Positions 33,168 to 42,239 are shown, counted from the stretch's first letter. The stretch: DNA of 64,000 nucleotides from Ornithinimicrobium avium (GCF_003351765.1 NZ_CP031229.1:310001-374000), one strand, 5' to 3'. The notes: generated by a model not told the origin, from the letters alone. A program made the numbers and translations.

Positions 33168-33274
33168 GTCCTTTCCGAACGTACGGTGACTCGCCTCAGT
33201 CTGTCATGAAGGCTCACCCGTCGGAGGGGCCGGTCTTTACAACAGGGCGCCCCTCTAGTTGGCTGGTGGCCACC

Positions 33275-33706
33275 ATGGAGAGCGACATGACAAAGGATGT
33301 GGACGTGGACGACGGCCCGCCGGCCGTGCCGGTGCAGCGACTGGGCTTCGCGCCCGGGCAGATCGTGGTCGAGTACGGCTTCGACGACGACGTGGACGAG
33401 GAGCTGCGCCGCGCCGTCGAGGCCGTGGTGGGAAGCCCGCTGGAGGACGAGGACTACGACGGCATCGTCGACGTCGTCCTGCTCTGGTGGCGGGACGGCG
33501 ACGGCGACCTCGCCGATGAGCTCGTGGACACCGTCACCACGCTCGACGACGGAGGCTTCGTCGCGCTCCTGACACCCGGCGCCGGCCGCGACGACCGGGT
33601 CGAGGCGCATGACGTCCAGGAGGCGTGCGCCACCTGCTCGCTGACCGCCTCCGGCGGGGTGGCCCTGGGCGGGTGGCTGGGCCAGCGGCTGGTCGGCCGC
33701 AGGTGA
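33275..33706 (+). CDS. DUF3052 family protein
   Basis: 143 residues from ATG 33275; ATG 33287 with GGAGAG upstream is equally possible. LGFAPGQIVVEYGFDDDVDE, DYDGIVDVVLLWWRDGDGDL and FVALLTPGAGRDDRVEAHDV fit the actinobacterial DUF3052 family next to aceE. The C-terminus contains ACATCSLT with two Cys. The fold resembles small DUF proteins of unknown role. It is divergent from aceE and overlaps the peroxiredoxin gene start (GTGA). Confidence 0.8.
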   Translation: MESDMTKDVDVDDGPPAVPVQRLGFAPGQIVVEYGFDDDVDEELRRAVEAVVGSPLEDEDYDGIVDVVLLWWRDGDGDLADELVDTVTTLDDGGFVALLTPGAGRDDRVEAHDVQEACATCSLTASGGVALGGWLGQRLVGRR

Positions 33707-34206
33707 ACGGACCCGACGCGCAGGACCCGCGACCGACGCCCCTGCCCGGCCCGCCGCGCGTCGGGGACCGGGCGCCGTACCTCGCGCTGCCGGACCAGCA
33801 CGGCGAGGTGGTGACGCTCGCGGACGCCGTCCACGAGCGTGCCGCGCTGCTCGTCTTCTTCCCCTTCGCCTTCTCCCCGATCTGCACCGGCGAGCTGCTG
33901 GAGGTGCAGCTCGACATCGACCGGTTCGCCAACGACCGGGTCCAGGTGCACGGCATCTCCTGCGACCCCGTGCGCTCGCTGCGCGCGTGGGCGGCCCGGG
34001 AGGGCTACCGCTTCCCGCTGCTGTCCGACTTCTGGCCGCACGGCGAGACGTCGAGGGCCTACGGGGTCTTCGACGAGCGGGAGGGGCGGCCCGGGCGCGG
34101 CACCTTCCTGGTCGACACGGACCTGACGGTGCGCTGGACGCTCGTCCACGGGCCCGACGACGAACGTCCTGTCGGCCTGCTGCACGAGGCCGTGCGGGCG
34201 CTGTAG
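33703..34206 (+). CDS. Peroxiredoxin, AhpE-like
   Basis: 167 residues from GTG 33703, whose GTGA overlaps the previous stop. GDRAPYLALPDQHGEVVTLA is the N-terminal thioredoxin-like strand. FFPFAFSPICTGELLEVQL holds the peroxidatic Cys in the AhpE/AhpC setting, and DPVRSLRAWAAREGYRFPLL the conserved peroxiredoxin Arg region. RGTFLVDTDLTVRW follows. It reduces peroxides. One-Cys AhpE lies beside the same neighbours in M. tuberculosis (Rv2238c). Confidence 0.88.
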   Translation: MNGPDAQDPRPTPLPGPPRVGDRAPYLALPDQHGEVVTLADAVHERAALLVFFPFAFSPICTGELLEVQLDIDRFANDRVQVHGISCDPVRSLRAWAAREGYRFPLLSDFWPHGETSRAYGVFDEREGRPGRGTFLVDTDLTVRWTLVHGPDDERPVGLLHEAVRAL

Positions 34207-34266
34207 CACCGCCGCGCCCGCCGGCGTCCTGAGCAGGGTCGCGGGGCTGGCACAATGGTCGGCCCA

Positions 34267-34339
34267 GGGCCTGTAGCTCAGTTGGTAGAGCGCCGCGTTT
34301 ACACCGCGTAGGTCGTCGGTTCGAGCCCGGCCGGGCCCA
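34267..34339 (+). tRNA. tRNA-Val (UAC anticodon)
   Basis: 73-base cloverleaf: acceptor GGGCCTG with CGGGCCC, D-arm GCTCAGTTGGTAGAGC, anticodon loop TTTACAC (UAC) and T-arm GTCGGTTCGAGCCCGGC. The discriminator is A at 34339 and CCA is not encoded. The C27-U43 pair at the top of the anticodon stem is a mismatch. A GTG start codon follows two bases later. Confidence 0.95.
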
Positions 34340-34340
34340 C

Positions 34341-35234
34341 GTGGACAACGACACAGCAGGACGCACGGGGGCGATCTCGGCAGCGGCGGGGCCCGATCCG
34401 TCGCTGGGGGAGGTGGTGGCGGTGCTCGAGGAGCTCTACCCGCCGGAGAGCGCCCAGTCGTGGGACCGGGTCGGCCTCGTCGCGGGCGACCCCGCCCAGC
34501 CCGTCAGGACGATCCTGCTCGCCGTCGACCCGACCCTGGAGGTGATCGCCGAGGCGGCAGCGGCGGGAGCCGACCTGATCATCACCCACCACCCCCTCCT
34601 CCTGCGGGGCATCCACTCCGTCGCCACGACGACCGCCAAGGGCGCGGCGGTGACCGACCTCCTCGTCAACGACATCGCGCTCTTCTGCGCGCACACCAAC
34701 GCCGACGTGGCCGACCCCGGGGTCGGCCACGCCCTCGCGGCGGCCTGCGGGCTGGGGGAGACCGAGGCGCTGCAAGTCACCGAGGACCAGGAGCTGGGGC
34801 GGGTGGGCGAGCTCCCGGAGCCGGTCACGCTCGCCGAGCTGGCCACGCGCCTGCAGGCCGCACTGCCGCCGGCCCCGGTCGGCGTGCGTGTCAGCGGGCC
34901 GGCCGACGCGACCGTCCGGCGCGTGGCCGTGCTCGGCGGCGCCGGCGACTCCGCCTTCGACGCCGTCCGCAGCAGCGGCGCCGACGTCTACGTCACCGCG
35001 GACCTGCGCCACCATCCCGCGCTCGAGGCGCGGGAGGAGGCCCGGGGCGCGAGGCCCTACCTGATCGACGCCGGGCACTGGGCGAGCGAGTGGCTGTGGC
35101 TCCCGCAGCTGCGCGCGACCCTCGCCGCGCACCTGCCGGATAGCGTGAGCCTCGAGATCTCTACCGTGCGCACCGACCCCTGGGACTTCGTGGTCGGCGC
35201 GCAACCACCCCACGACGCAGGAGGTAGCCGATGA
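34341..35234 (+). CDS. Nif3-like dinuclear metal center protein
   Basis: 297 residues from GTG 34341; no later start precedes the conserved region and an earlier one would enter the tRNA. Nif3 motifs are SWDRVGLVAGDPAQPV, GADLIITHHPLLL (metal His pair) and HTNADVADPGVGHAL; the closing metal region is VYVTADLRHHPALEARE and DAGHWASEW. It is a hydrolase-like metal protein of unclear substrate (annotated as GTP cyclohydrolase 1 type 2). It overlaps the next gene (ATGA) and shares the Rv2230c-type neighbourhood. Confidence 0.9.
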   Translation: MDNDTAGRTGAISAAAGPDPSLGEVVAVLEELYPPESAQSWDRVGLVAGDPAQPVRTILLAVDPTLEVIAEAAAAGADLIITHHPLLLRGIHSVATTTAKGAAVTDLLVNDIALFCAHTNADVADPGVGHALAAACGLGETEALQVTEDQELGRVGELPEPVTLAELATRLQAALPPAPVGVRVSGPADATVRRVAVLGGAGDSAFDAVRSSGADVYVTADLRHHPALEAREEARGARPYLIDAGHWASEWLWLPQLRATLAAHLPDSVSLEISTVRTDPWDFVVGAQPPHDAGGSR

Positions 35235-35968
35235 AGGCAGCACCCCAGATGCAGGCGCGGCTCCTCGAGCTGCTTGCCATCGACACCCGCCTGGACCAGC
35301 TGGACCACCGGATCCGCACGCTGCCCGAGCTGGTCGACATCGCCAGGATGGAGGGGGAGGCGGCCGACCTGGAGGCCGAGGTGGTGCGTGCCCAGACCGT
35401 CCTGTCGGACCTGGAGCGGGAGGTCGCCCGCGCCGAGGCCGCGGTCCAGCAGGTGCGCGACCGCACCGAGCGCAACCAGAAACGGCTCGACTCGGGTGCG
35501 GGGTCGGCCAAGGACCTGCAGGGTATGCAGCACGAGCTGCAGTCCCTCGCCCGCAGGCAGACGGTGCTCGAGGACGAGGAGCTGGAGGTGATGGAGCGGG
35601 TCGAGGAGGCGCAGGGCGAGGCGGACGAGGCCCGGCTCCGGCTCTCCGGCCACGCGACGCGGCTCGAGGAGCTGCGCGCCGCCCGCGACGAGAAGACCGC
35701 CACCACGACGGCCGAGCGCGAGGAGGTGGCCGGCGGCCGGGACGCCGTCGTGGCCGACCTCTCGGAGGAGCTGCTCGCGCTCTACGAGCGGGTGCGCGCG
35801 CACAGCGGGTCGGGTGCGGCGGCCCTGGTGCAGCGCCGTTGCGACGGGTGCCGGCTCGAGCTCAACGCGGTGGACCTGTCCCGGATCCGTTCGGCGGACG
35901 AGGACGAGGTGCTGCGCTGCGAGGAGTGCGGCCGGATCCTCGTTCGGACCGCGGAGTCCGGCCTGTGA
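35231..35968 (+). CDS. Coiled-coil protein with C4 zinc ribbon
   Basis: 245 residues. Residues 10-180 are almost entirely charged helix with heptads (LDQLDHRIRTLPELV, ADLEAEVVRAQTVLSDLERE), a long coiled-coil hairpin. The C-terminus has CDGCRLEL and CEECGRIL, two CxxC knuckles that form a zinc ribbon. Homologues (Rv2229c type) bridge Nif3 and RNase H genes in Actinobacteria, and a nucleic-acid role has been suggested but not shown. Overlaps of four bases on each side indicate a tight operon. Confidence 0.9.
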   Translation: MKAAPQMQARLLELLAIDTRLDQLDHRIRTLPELVDIARMEGEAADLEAEVVRAQTVLSDLEREVARAEAAVQQVRDRTERNQKRLDSGAGSAKDLQGMQHELQSLARRQTVLEDEELEVMERVEEAQGEADEARLRLSGHATRLEELRAARDEKTATTTAEREEVAGGRDAVVADLSEELLALYERVRAHSGSGAAALVQRRCDGCRLELNAVDLSRIRSADEDEVLRCEECGRILVRTAESGL

Positions 35969-37359
35969 GCCTGCGCCGGGCCCTGGTCGTCGAGGCCGAC
36001 GGGGGCTCGCGCGGCAACCCCGGCGTGGCCGGCTACGGAGCCCTCGTCCGGGACGCCCGGACCGGGGAGCTGCTCGCCGAGCGGGCCGAGCCGCTGGGCA
36101 AGGCGTCCAACAACGTGGCGGAGTACAGCGGTCTCCTCGCCGGGCTGCAGGCGGTCCTGGACCTCGGCCTGGCCGACGACGCCGCGGTCGAGGTGCGGAT
36201 GGACTCCAAGCTCGTCGTCGAGCAGATGTCCGGGCGCTGGAAGGTCAAGCACGAGGACATGCGGCGGCTCGCGCTGGACGCGCGCCGGCTCGTCGACGAG
36301 GTGCAGCGGCGAGGCGGGAGCGTCGAGCTGGTCTGGGTCCCTCGAGAGCGCAACAAGGCCGCCGACGCGCTGTCCAACGTCGCGATGGACGGCCGGTCGG
36401 TCTCGCGCGACCACCTCGCCCCGGCGGGCGCGACGGAGCCGGAGGACCCTGCGGACACCGCCGAGCCGGAGCAGGACCCGTGGGCGCTGCTCGAGGTCGA
36501 CGAGGCCGACGGGCAGGGGGACGGCGGGGCCCCGGCGGACGGGGGCGGCCCTCATGCCTCGGAGATGCCCGAGGGCCTCGATCCGGCCCGGCCGACCTTC
36601 GGCGTGGGGCGGGTCCCGCTCAGCGACGTCTACGTCTCCGACGAGACGGTGCCCACCCTGGAGGGGGAGACGAGGCTCGTCCTGGTGCGGCACGGCGTGA
36701 CGGACTTCACCCAGCAGCACCTGCTCGACGGGCGCGGCGGGGCCGACCCCTCCCTCAACGCCACCGGGATGGCACAGGCGCGGGCCGCCGCGGTGGCCGT
36801 ACGACGGCTCGTCGAGCGCTCCGAGCAGGGGCCGCTGAGCGTGGTCTCGTCCTCGCTGCAGCGGGCCCGGCAGACCGGCCAGGCGATCGCCGACCACCTC
36901 GGCGTGACCCGCGAGGAGGACCGGGACTGGGACGAGCAGGGGTTCGGCGAGTGGGACGGCGTGGCCATGCCGGACCTCGTGCGTGAGCACGGGGAGGACC
37001 TGCTGCGGCTGCGCAACGACGCCGACTTCGCACCCCCCGGCGGTGAGAACCGGCACGAGCTCGACGCTCGCGTGGGTCGGGCGCTGGCGCGCGCGATCGC
37101 CCGTGGAGGCACCGTCGTCGTCGCCACCCACCGGGTGGTCCTCATGTCGGTCCTCGGACGGATGCTGGGGGTGGACCACGGCCGTGCCTGGTCGATCGCC
37201 ACCGCGCCGGCCTCGCTGACGGCGATCGAGGTCTGGCCGGACGGCGGCGCACAGGTCGCGTTCGTCAACGACACGCACCACCTCTACGACCCGGCGTTCG
37301 ACGAGGTCGCCGGGGCGACGGTGATCCTCGACGGCGGCCCGGGCCGGCGCACCCGCTGA
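35965..37359 (+). CDS. Bifunctional RNase HI and histidine phosphatase
   Basis: 464 residues from GTG 35965 overlapping the previous stop. Residues 5-150 are RNase H type I: VEADGGSRGNPGVAGYGAL, NVAEYSGLLAGL, VEVRMDSKLVVEQMSGRW and ERNKAADALSNVAM, with the four acidic residues. A Pro/Glu-rich linker of about 70 residues leads to a phosphoglycerate-mutase-like phosphatase with LVLVRHGVTDFTQQHLLDGR (RHG box) and TVVVATHRVVLMSVL. The same fusion in M. tuberculosis (Rv2228c) has RNase H and alpha-ribazole phosphatase-type activity. It probably removes RNA in DNA hybrids and has a CobC-like phosphatase role. Confidence 0.93.
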   Translation: MSLRRALVVEADGGSRGNPGVAGYGALVRDARTGELLAERAEPLGKASNNVAEYSGLLAGLQAVLDLGLADDAAVEVRMDSKLVVEQMSGRWKVKHEDMRRLALDARRLVDEVQRRGGSVELVWVPRERNKAADALSNVAMDGRSVSRDHLAPAGATEPEDPADTAEPEQDPWALLEVDEADGQGDGGAPADGGGPHASEMPEGLDPARPTFGVGRVPLSDVYVSDETVPTLEGETRLVLVRHGVTDFTQQHLLDGRGGADPSLNATGMAQARAAAVAVRRLVERSEQGPLSVVSSSLQRARQTGQAIADHLGVTREEDRDWDEQGFGEWDGVAMPDLVREHGEDLLRLRNDADFAPPGGENRHELDARVGRALARAIARGGTVVVATHRVVLMSVLGRMLGVDHGRAWSIATAPASLTAIEVWPDGGAQVAFVNDTHHLYDPAFDEVAGATVILDGGPGRRTR

Positions 37360-37412
37360 ACGGCGGGGTCGGGGCGGGCGCGGCCCCGGCACGGGGCGTC
37401 CGGCCGGACACC

Positions 37413-38162
37413 TCAGGCGGGCTGCACGTCCAGCACCCACGGCCGGCCGGCGCGCGCCGGCGGGTGGAGCTCCGCGTCGAAGCCCTGGCTCGCGAGCAGG
37501 TCGACCAGCGCCTCCGGTCTGCGCGGGTCGTCGGCCACCCGGCACAGCGCCCGGGCCACCAGGCCGCGCGTGTGCTTGGCCATGTGCGTCGCGCCGGGCA
37601 CCTGCACGGTGACCCACCGGTGCGCGAGAGCGCCCTGCGGCACCCAGGCGGCGGCATACGTGCTGGACCGGCAGTCGACCACCAGGCCGCGCCCCACCGC
37701 GGAGGGGAGCACCTCCTCCAGGTGGGGTCGCCAGGCGGTGGACAGCGGCCCGACGCCAGGCAGGTTGACCGCCATCGAGAGCCGGTAGGGGGCCAGCCGG
37801 TCCGTCATGCGCACCGCGCCGTAGAGCGCCGAGACGACCACCAGCCGTCGGCTGGCGCGCCGGGACGCGGCAGCGTCGAGCCAGGCGAGGTCGAGCGCGT
37901 CGTAGAGCACGCCCGTGTAGAGGTCGCGCGCCGGCAGCGTCGGCGCCGTCAGCAGGCGCGTGTTGCGGGCGACCTCCTCGGTGAGGTTCGGGCTGACCCC
38001 GAGGACCTGCGCGGCGTCCGGGCGGGCGCTGACCGCCGCCAGCGCCTCCGCCACGCGGGCACGCTGCGGTGCCAGCGAGGGCCAGGACAGGGTCCCGGGA
38101 CGCAGGGCGGCGCCCCTGGCGCGCGTCGCCTTGGACTCGGACGGGGGCAGCAGAACCAGCAC
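37413..38162 (-). CDS. yaaA: Peroxide stress protein YaaA (DUF328/UPF0246)
   Basis: 249 residues from GTG 38162, where VLVLLPPSESK, the family start, begins; upstream in-frame codons would overlap the divergent RNB gene. TGVLYDALDLAWLD, RLVVVSALYGAVRMTDRLAP, YRLSMAVNLPGVGPL and VDCRSSTYAAAW fit YaaA. YaaA limits iron-driven damage during peroxide stress and binds DNA in E. coli. It converges on the RNase H gene. Confidence 0.85.
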   Translation of the reverse strand: MLVLLPPSESKATRARGAALRPGTLSWPSLAPQRARVAEALAAVSARPDAAQVLGVSPNLTEEVARNTRLLTAPTLPARDLYTGVLYDALDLAWLDAAASRRASRRLVVVSALYGAVRMTDRLAPYRLSMAVNLPGVGPLSTAWRPHLEEVLPSAVGRGLVVDCRSSTYAAAWVPQGALAHRWVTVQVPGATHMAKHTRGLVARALCRVADDPRRPEALVDLLASQGFDAELHPPARAGRPWVLDVQPA

Positions 38163-38205
38163 GTCAGGAAGGGTAGGCGACGTCCCGGCACGTAGGGTGA
38201 CCACC

Positions 38206-39660
38206 ATGGTGCAGCGATCGAGGAAGCTGACGAGGGCCACCTCGCAGACCGAGCGGGGCCGCCTCCTGGAGGAGGCGTTCGAGCGGGCGAGGCAGGAGCA
38301 GGAGGTGCGCGAGACGTTCCCCCCGGCCGCCCTGGAGGAGGTCGCGCGGGCGATCGCCGACCCGCACCTGCCCGAGCGCGACGAGACCGCCCTGGAGCTG
38401 GTCACCATCGACCCGCCCGGCTCGATGGACCTGGACCAGGCGATGCACATCGAGCGGGCCGGTGCGGGCTACCGGGTGCGCTACGCCATCGCCGACGTGC
38501 CGGCCTTCGTCACGCCCGGCGGCGCCCTCGACGCCGAGGTGCGGCTGCGGGGCATGACCGTCTACTGCCCCGACGAGCGGGTGCCGCTGCACCCGACGCA
38601 GCTGAGCGAGGGCGCGGCCAGCCTGCTGCCCGACGAGGTGCGCCCCGCCTACGTCTGGGACATGCGGCTGACCGCCGAGGGCGTGCGCGACACCGCCGAG
38701 CTCTACCGGGCCATGGTGCGCTCGCGGCGCCGCTACACCTACGAGGAGGTCCAGGAACAGGTCGACGCTGGCGGGGCGGAGGAGACGCTCCTGCTGCTCA
38801 AGGAGGTGGGCGAGCTGCGTGTGCGACGCGAGGTCGAGCGGGGCGGCGCCAGCCTGCCGATGCCCGAGCAGGAGGTCGAGGTCGACGAGGAAGGACGCTA
38901 CCGGCTCCGGCTGCGCCCGCTGCTGCCGGCGGAGGACTGGAACGCCCAGATCTCGCTGCTCACCGGCATGGTGGCCGCCCGGATCATGCTCGACGGAGGC
39001 ATCGGTGTGCTGCGCACGATGCCCGCACCCGACGATGGGGCGGTGGCGCGCTTCCGGCGCGAGGCGAGGGCGCTGGGCGCGGAGTGGCCCCGGGGCGTGG
39101 CCTACGGCGAGTTCCTGCGCAGCCTGGACACGACCGCGCCGAGCCACCTGGCCGTCGTGGACGCGGCCACGCGACTGTTCCGGGGCGCCGGCTACACGGC
39201 CTTCGACGGGGAGCTGCCGCCCGAGGGTGCACGGTCCCAGGCGGCCATCGCGGCCCCCTACGCGCACGTCACGGCACCGCTGCGGCGGCTCGTGGACCGC
39301 TTCGGCCTCGCCGTCTGCGCGGCGCTGACCTCCGGCACGGAGGTGCCGACCTGGGCGCGCGAGGCGCTGCCGCTGCTGCCCGACCTCATGGACGAGGCCG
39401 ACGACCGGGTGCGCGCCGTGGAGCGAGCCTGCGTCAGCGCGGTGGAGGCCGCGGTCCTGGTGGACCGGGTCGGGCAGCAGCTGCCGGGCGTGGTGGTCGA
39501 CGGGCTGCGCGACGGCGTGCTCGTCCAGCTGACCGACCCGCCGGTGTCCGGGGCCGCCAGGGGCACGGCCAGGATCGGCACCGAGGTGCTCGTGGAGGTC
39601 GTCTCGGCCGACGTGGTCGAGAGCCGCTTCGAGCTGCGGATCGTCGACGAGAGGCCCTGA
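38206..39660 (+). CDS. RNase II/R-type RNB-domain exoribonuclease
   Basis: 484 residues from ATG 38206. The RNB core is TIDPPGSMDLDQAMHIERAG (Asp residues of the catalytic center), YAIADVPAFVTPGGALDAEV and CPDERVPLHPTQLSEGAASL. HVTAPLRRLVDRFGLAVCAAL is the RNB closing motif. N- and C-terminal cold-shock and S1 domains are absent or very short, so it is the compact actinobacterial type (Rv2179-like families differ). It would degrade RNA 3' to 5'. TAGGGT lies seven bases before the start, so the message may be leaderless. Confidence 0.88.
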   Translation: MVQRSRKLTRATSQTERGRLLEEAFERARQEQEVRETFPPAALEEVARAIADPHLPERDETALELVTIDPPGSMDLDQAMHIERAGAGYRVRYAIADVPAFVTPGGALDAEVRLRGMTVYCPDERVPLHPTQLSEGAASLLPDEVRPAYVWDMRLTAEGVRDTAELYRAMVRSRRRYTYEEVQEQVDAGGAEETLLLLKEVGELRVRREVERGGASLPMPEQEVEVDEEGRYRLRLRPLLPAEDWNAQISLLTGMVAARIMLDGGIGVLRTMPAPDDGAVARFRREARALGAEWPRGVAYGEFLRSLDTTAPSHLAVVDAATRLFRGAGYTAFDGELPPEGARSQAAIAAPYAHVTAPLRRLVDRFGLAVCAALTSGTEVPTWAREALPLLPDLMDEADDRVRAVERACVSAVEAAVLVDRVGQQLPGVVVDGLRDGVLVQLTDPPVSGAARGTARIGTEVLVEVVSADVVESRFELRIVDERP

Positions 39661-39666
39661 GCGAGC

Positions 39667-40458
39667 ATGGACCTGCCCCGCGTCGTGGCCACCGACCTGG
39701 ACGGCACCCTGCTGCGCACCGACGGCCACGTGTCCGGCTACACCCGGGAGGTGCTGGGCGAGGTGGAGGCCGCCGGGATCACGGTCGTGCTCGTCACCGC
39801 GCGACCGCCGCGGTGGATGCACGAGCTGGAGGAGCTGGGCGTGCACGCCGTCGCCCTCTGCGGTAACGGCGCCTTCACCTACGACGTCGCGGCGCGCAGG
39901 GTGGTCGGGCACCGGCTCCTGGGGCCCGAGGTGCTGGCGGCCCTGCTGGCCGACCTGCGCGACGGCATACCCGGGATCCTGCTCGCGACCGAGGGCGTCG
40001 AGGGACCGGCCGCGGAGACCGGGTGGGAGCTCGACGACCACCCGGGGGAATGGGTCCTGGGTCCCTGGCAGGAGCTGGCCGGACGACCCGTGGGCAAGCT
40101 GCTGGTGCGGCACGCGGAGCTGAGCACCGAGGTGCTGACCGATCGCGTGGCGGGGATCGTCGGCGACCGCGCCGAGGTGTCCCACTCCGGTGCGGTACGG
40201 ATGACCGAGATCGGGCCGCCCGGCGTGACGAAGGCGGTCGCCCTGGGGCAGTGGTGCGACGAGCAGGAGCCCGCGGTGGACGCAGGCGAGGTCTGGGCGT
40301 TCGGCGACATGCCCAACGACCTGCCGATGCTCACCTGGGCCGGGCGGTCCTTCGCCGTGGCCAACGCCCACCCGGACGTCGTGGCGGCGGCCACGGACCT
40401 CGTGCCGAGCAACGACGACGACGGCGTCGCCCGGACCCTGGCGGCCCTGCTCGGCTGA
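39667..40458 (+). CDS. Cof-type HAD-superfamily hydrolase
   Basis: 263 residues. VVATDLDGTLLRTDGHVS is HAD motif I, VVLVTARPPRWM motif II, and VTKAVALGQWC the Lys region. VWAFGDMPNDLPMLTWAGRS is motif IV. The C2 cap in the middle marks the Cof subfamily, phosphatases of sugar phosphates and nucleotides. It is six bases after the RNB gene, probably cotranscribed. Confidence 0.9.
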   Translation: MDLPRVVATDLDGTLLRTDGHVSGYTREVLGEVEAAGITVVLVTARPPRWMHELEELGVHAVALCGNGAFTYDVAARRVVGHRLLGPEVLAALLADLRDGIPGILLATEGVEGPAAETGWELDDHPGEWVLGPWQELAGRPVGKLLVRHAELSTEVLTDRVAGIVGDRAEVSHSGAVRMTEIGPPGVTKAVALGQWCDEQEPAVDAGEVWAFGDMPNDLPMLTWAGRSFAVANAHPDVVAAATDLVPSNDDDGVARTLAALLG

Positions 40459-40549
40459 CGGCAGGCCGCCGGGTCCAGGTCGGTGGTGATGACGGTGCCC
40501 GCCGGCACGACGACGTCCGCGCGGACGGTGACGCCCGAGGTAGGTATGT

Positions 40550-40931
40550 GGATGAGCCGGCCGGTACGCCGGGTTCTGTGCCTCCGCGCCGTCACCGGCA
40601 CTGCGGAGGTGGCGACCATCCATCTAGGACGGCCGTTGCCGACCGTCTCCAGCGACCTACCCGTGCGCTCGGGCGGGCAGCCCTCGAGCGCGCACTGTCT
40701 GGTCTTGCTCCCGGTGGGGTTTGCCTAGCCACGCCAGTCACCTGGCGTGCTGGTGGTCTCTTACACCACCCTTTCACCCTTACCCGCCGTCAGGACGGCG
40801 GGCGGTCTGCTCTCTGTGGCACTGTCCCGCGGGTCGCCCCGGGTGGCTGTTAGCCACCACCGTGCCCTGAGGAGCCCGGACGTTCCTCGGCGGACCCGGA
40901 GGTCCGACGCGGCCGCCTGGCCGACTCATCC
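40550..40931 (-). ncRNA. rnpB: RNase P RNA (type A)
   Basis: On the minus strand the P1 helix pairs GATGAGTCGGCC (5', near 40930) with GGCCGGCTCATC (3', near 40550). The conserved core is present in order: GAGGAACGTCCGGGCTCC, GGACAGTGCCACAGAGAGCA, GGGTAAGGGTGAAAGGGTGG, AGAGACCACCAGC, GGCAAACCCCACC, CCTAGATGGATGG and AGAACCCGGCGTA. This is the catalytic RNA that matures tRNA 5' ends. Exact ends are approximate. Confidence 0.97.
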
Positions 40932-40942
40932 ACGCAGCCATC

Positions 40943-41488
40943 CTACCGGCGGTGCGCGCCCGCGCCGTCCGTGGGCTGCTCCAGGACCAGGTCCACCACG
41001 GGCAGGAACTCGCCGTAGGTCCGCCCGGCCGGCAGGTGCTGGCGCATCGTGCGCTCCAGGACCTGCCACCCGCGGGGATGGCGGGCCGCGTAGTCGGCCA
41101 GGACGGCCGCCACCTGCTCCTGAGGCAGCCGGCGTGCGGTGGCGGCCGCGTGCCGCAGCCTGCCGGTGCTCACCCGGCAGCGGGGGTCGGCCTGGAGGTT
41201 GCGGAACCACTGGGACCGGGGTCCGAGCCCGGAGACCACCCGGTAGGACGCGGGCGTCGGTCGGTCGACGACCTCCAGGCACACCTCGCGCACCTGCCCC
41301 GAGGAGCGGCCCAGGTGCTCCAGCATCAGCAGCCGCTGACCGAGCAGCCACCCCAGGCCGTGCCGGTAGAACCACAGCGGCGACCGCGCCAGGCGACGGT
41401 CGTGCAGGAAGCGCGAGCCCGCCCTGCCGGCGACCTCCAGCAGCCGGTCGCCGAGTCCCGCCGGACCCGCGGGGGACGGGTCCCTCAC
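40943..41488 (-). CDS. Deazaflavin (F420)-dependent nitroreductase family protein
   Basis: 181 residues from GTG 41488, which overlaps the previous stop. LARSPLWFYRHGLGWLLGQ, LMLEHLGRSSGQVREVCLE, RVVSGLGPRSQWFRNLQADP and TARRLPQEQVAAVLADYAAR fit the DDN/DUF385 family. Members bind F420 or related flavins and reduce diverse substrates. The physiological substrate is unknown. It sits at the end of a two-gene unit with a metallo-hydrolase, next to rnpB. Confidence 0.82.
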   Translation of the reverse strand: MRDPSPAGPAGLGDRLLEVAGRAGSRFLHDRRLARSPLWFYRHGLGWLLGQRLLMLEHLGRSSGQVREVCLEVVDRPTPASYRVVSGLGPRSQWFRNLQADPRCRVSTGRLRHAAATARRLPQEQVAAVLADYAARHPRGWQVLERTMRQHLPAGRTYGEFLPVVDLVLEQPTDGAGAHRR

Positions 41489-42144
41489 AGGTCGGTCGCC
41501 CCCGCATCGCGCAGGTCCAGGACCTCGATCCCACCCTCCGCCCCGAAGCCGCCGATGTGGGTGAGGTAGATCTTCCTGCCGACCTCGGCGAGCAGCCCGT
41601 CGTGGATCGGCACCACGCCGCGTGCCGGGGCGACGCGCCGGACGAACTCGACGGTCTCGGCCACCTTGCCCCACGGCGCGTTGACCGGCACGCAGAGCAG
41701 GTCGACCTCACCCGGCGCGGCGTCCAGCGCGTCGCCGGGGTGGAAGAGCGTCGGCTCGCCCTCGGCGACCAGCACCACGCCGACGTTGCCCACGCGGTCC
41801 ACGTAGGGGTGGATCTGCGCGTGCACGGCGCCGACCGGGCGCACCGTCAGCCCGCCGAGCCCGAGCTGCTGGCCCTGCTCCATCCGCTCGGTGCGGGCGC
41901 CGAGCCCCTCCCTGGCGAGCGCCTCGGCGGTCTGCGGCTCGACGAGGACCCGGGCGGCCGGGTTGGCGCGCAGCAGGGCCGGGACCTGGGCCGGGTCGCA
42001 GTGGTCGGCATGCTGGTGGGTGATGACGACCGCCGTGAGGTCGCGGACGTCGGCGACGTCGGCGAGGTTGCCGGGGTCGATGAGGACGCGCTGGTCGGCG
42101 ACCTCGACGAGGAGGCACGCGTGGCCGAGGTGGGTGAGCTGCAT
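41485..42144 (-). CDS. Metallo-beta-lactamase-fold hydrolase (UlaG-like)
   Basis: 219 residues. LTHLGHACLLVEVADQRVLI, VITHQHADHCDP (HxHxDH), LFHPGDAL and PVNAPWGKVAETVEFVRRV fit the UlaG-like MBL family. HDGLLAEVGRKIYLTHIGGF supplies the last metal ligand. It is a soluble metal-dependent hydrolase with unknown substrate. TACGGT six bases before the ATG suggests a leaderless message. It is four-base coupled to the DUF385 gene. Confidence 0.85.
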   Translation of the reverse strand: MQLTHLGHACLLVEVADQRVLIDPGNLADVADVRDLTAVVITHQHADHCDPAQVPALLRANPAARVLVEPQTAEALAREGLGARTERMEQGQQLGLGGLTVRPVGAVHAQIHPYVDRVGNVGVVLVAEGEPTLFHPGDALDAAPGEVDLLCVPVNAPWGKVAETVEFVRRVAPARGVVPIHDGLLAEVGRKIYLTHIGGFGAEGGIEVLDLRDAGATDL

Positions 42145-42239
42145 ACCCCGACCGTATGCCGCCTGCGCACCGCCCGCCAGAGGGTCCGGACGGGCGGCGG
42201 CTGGGTGCGGCCGCGGACACCCACGTACGCTGGGCGCCC

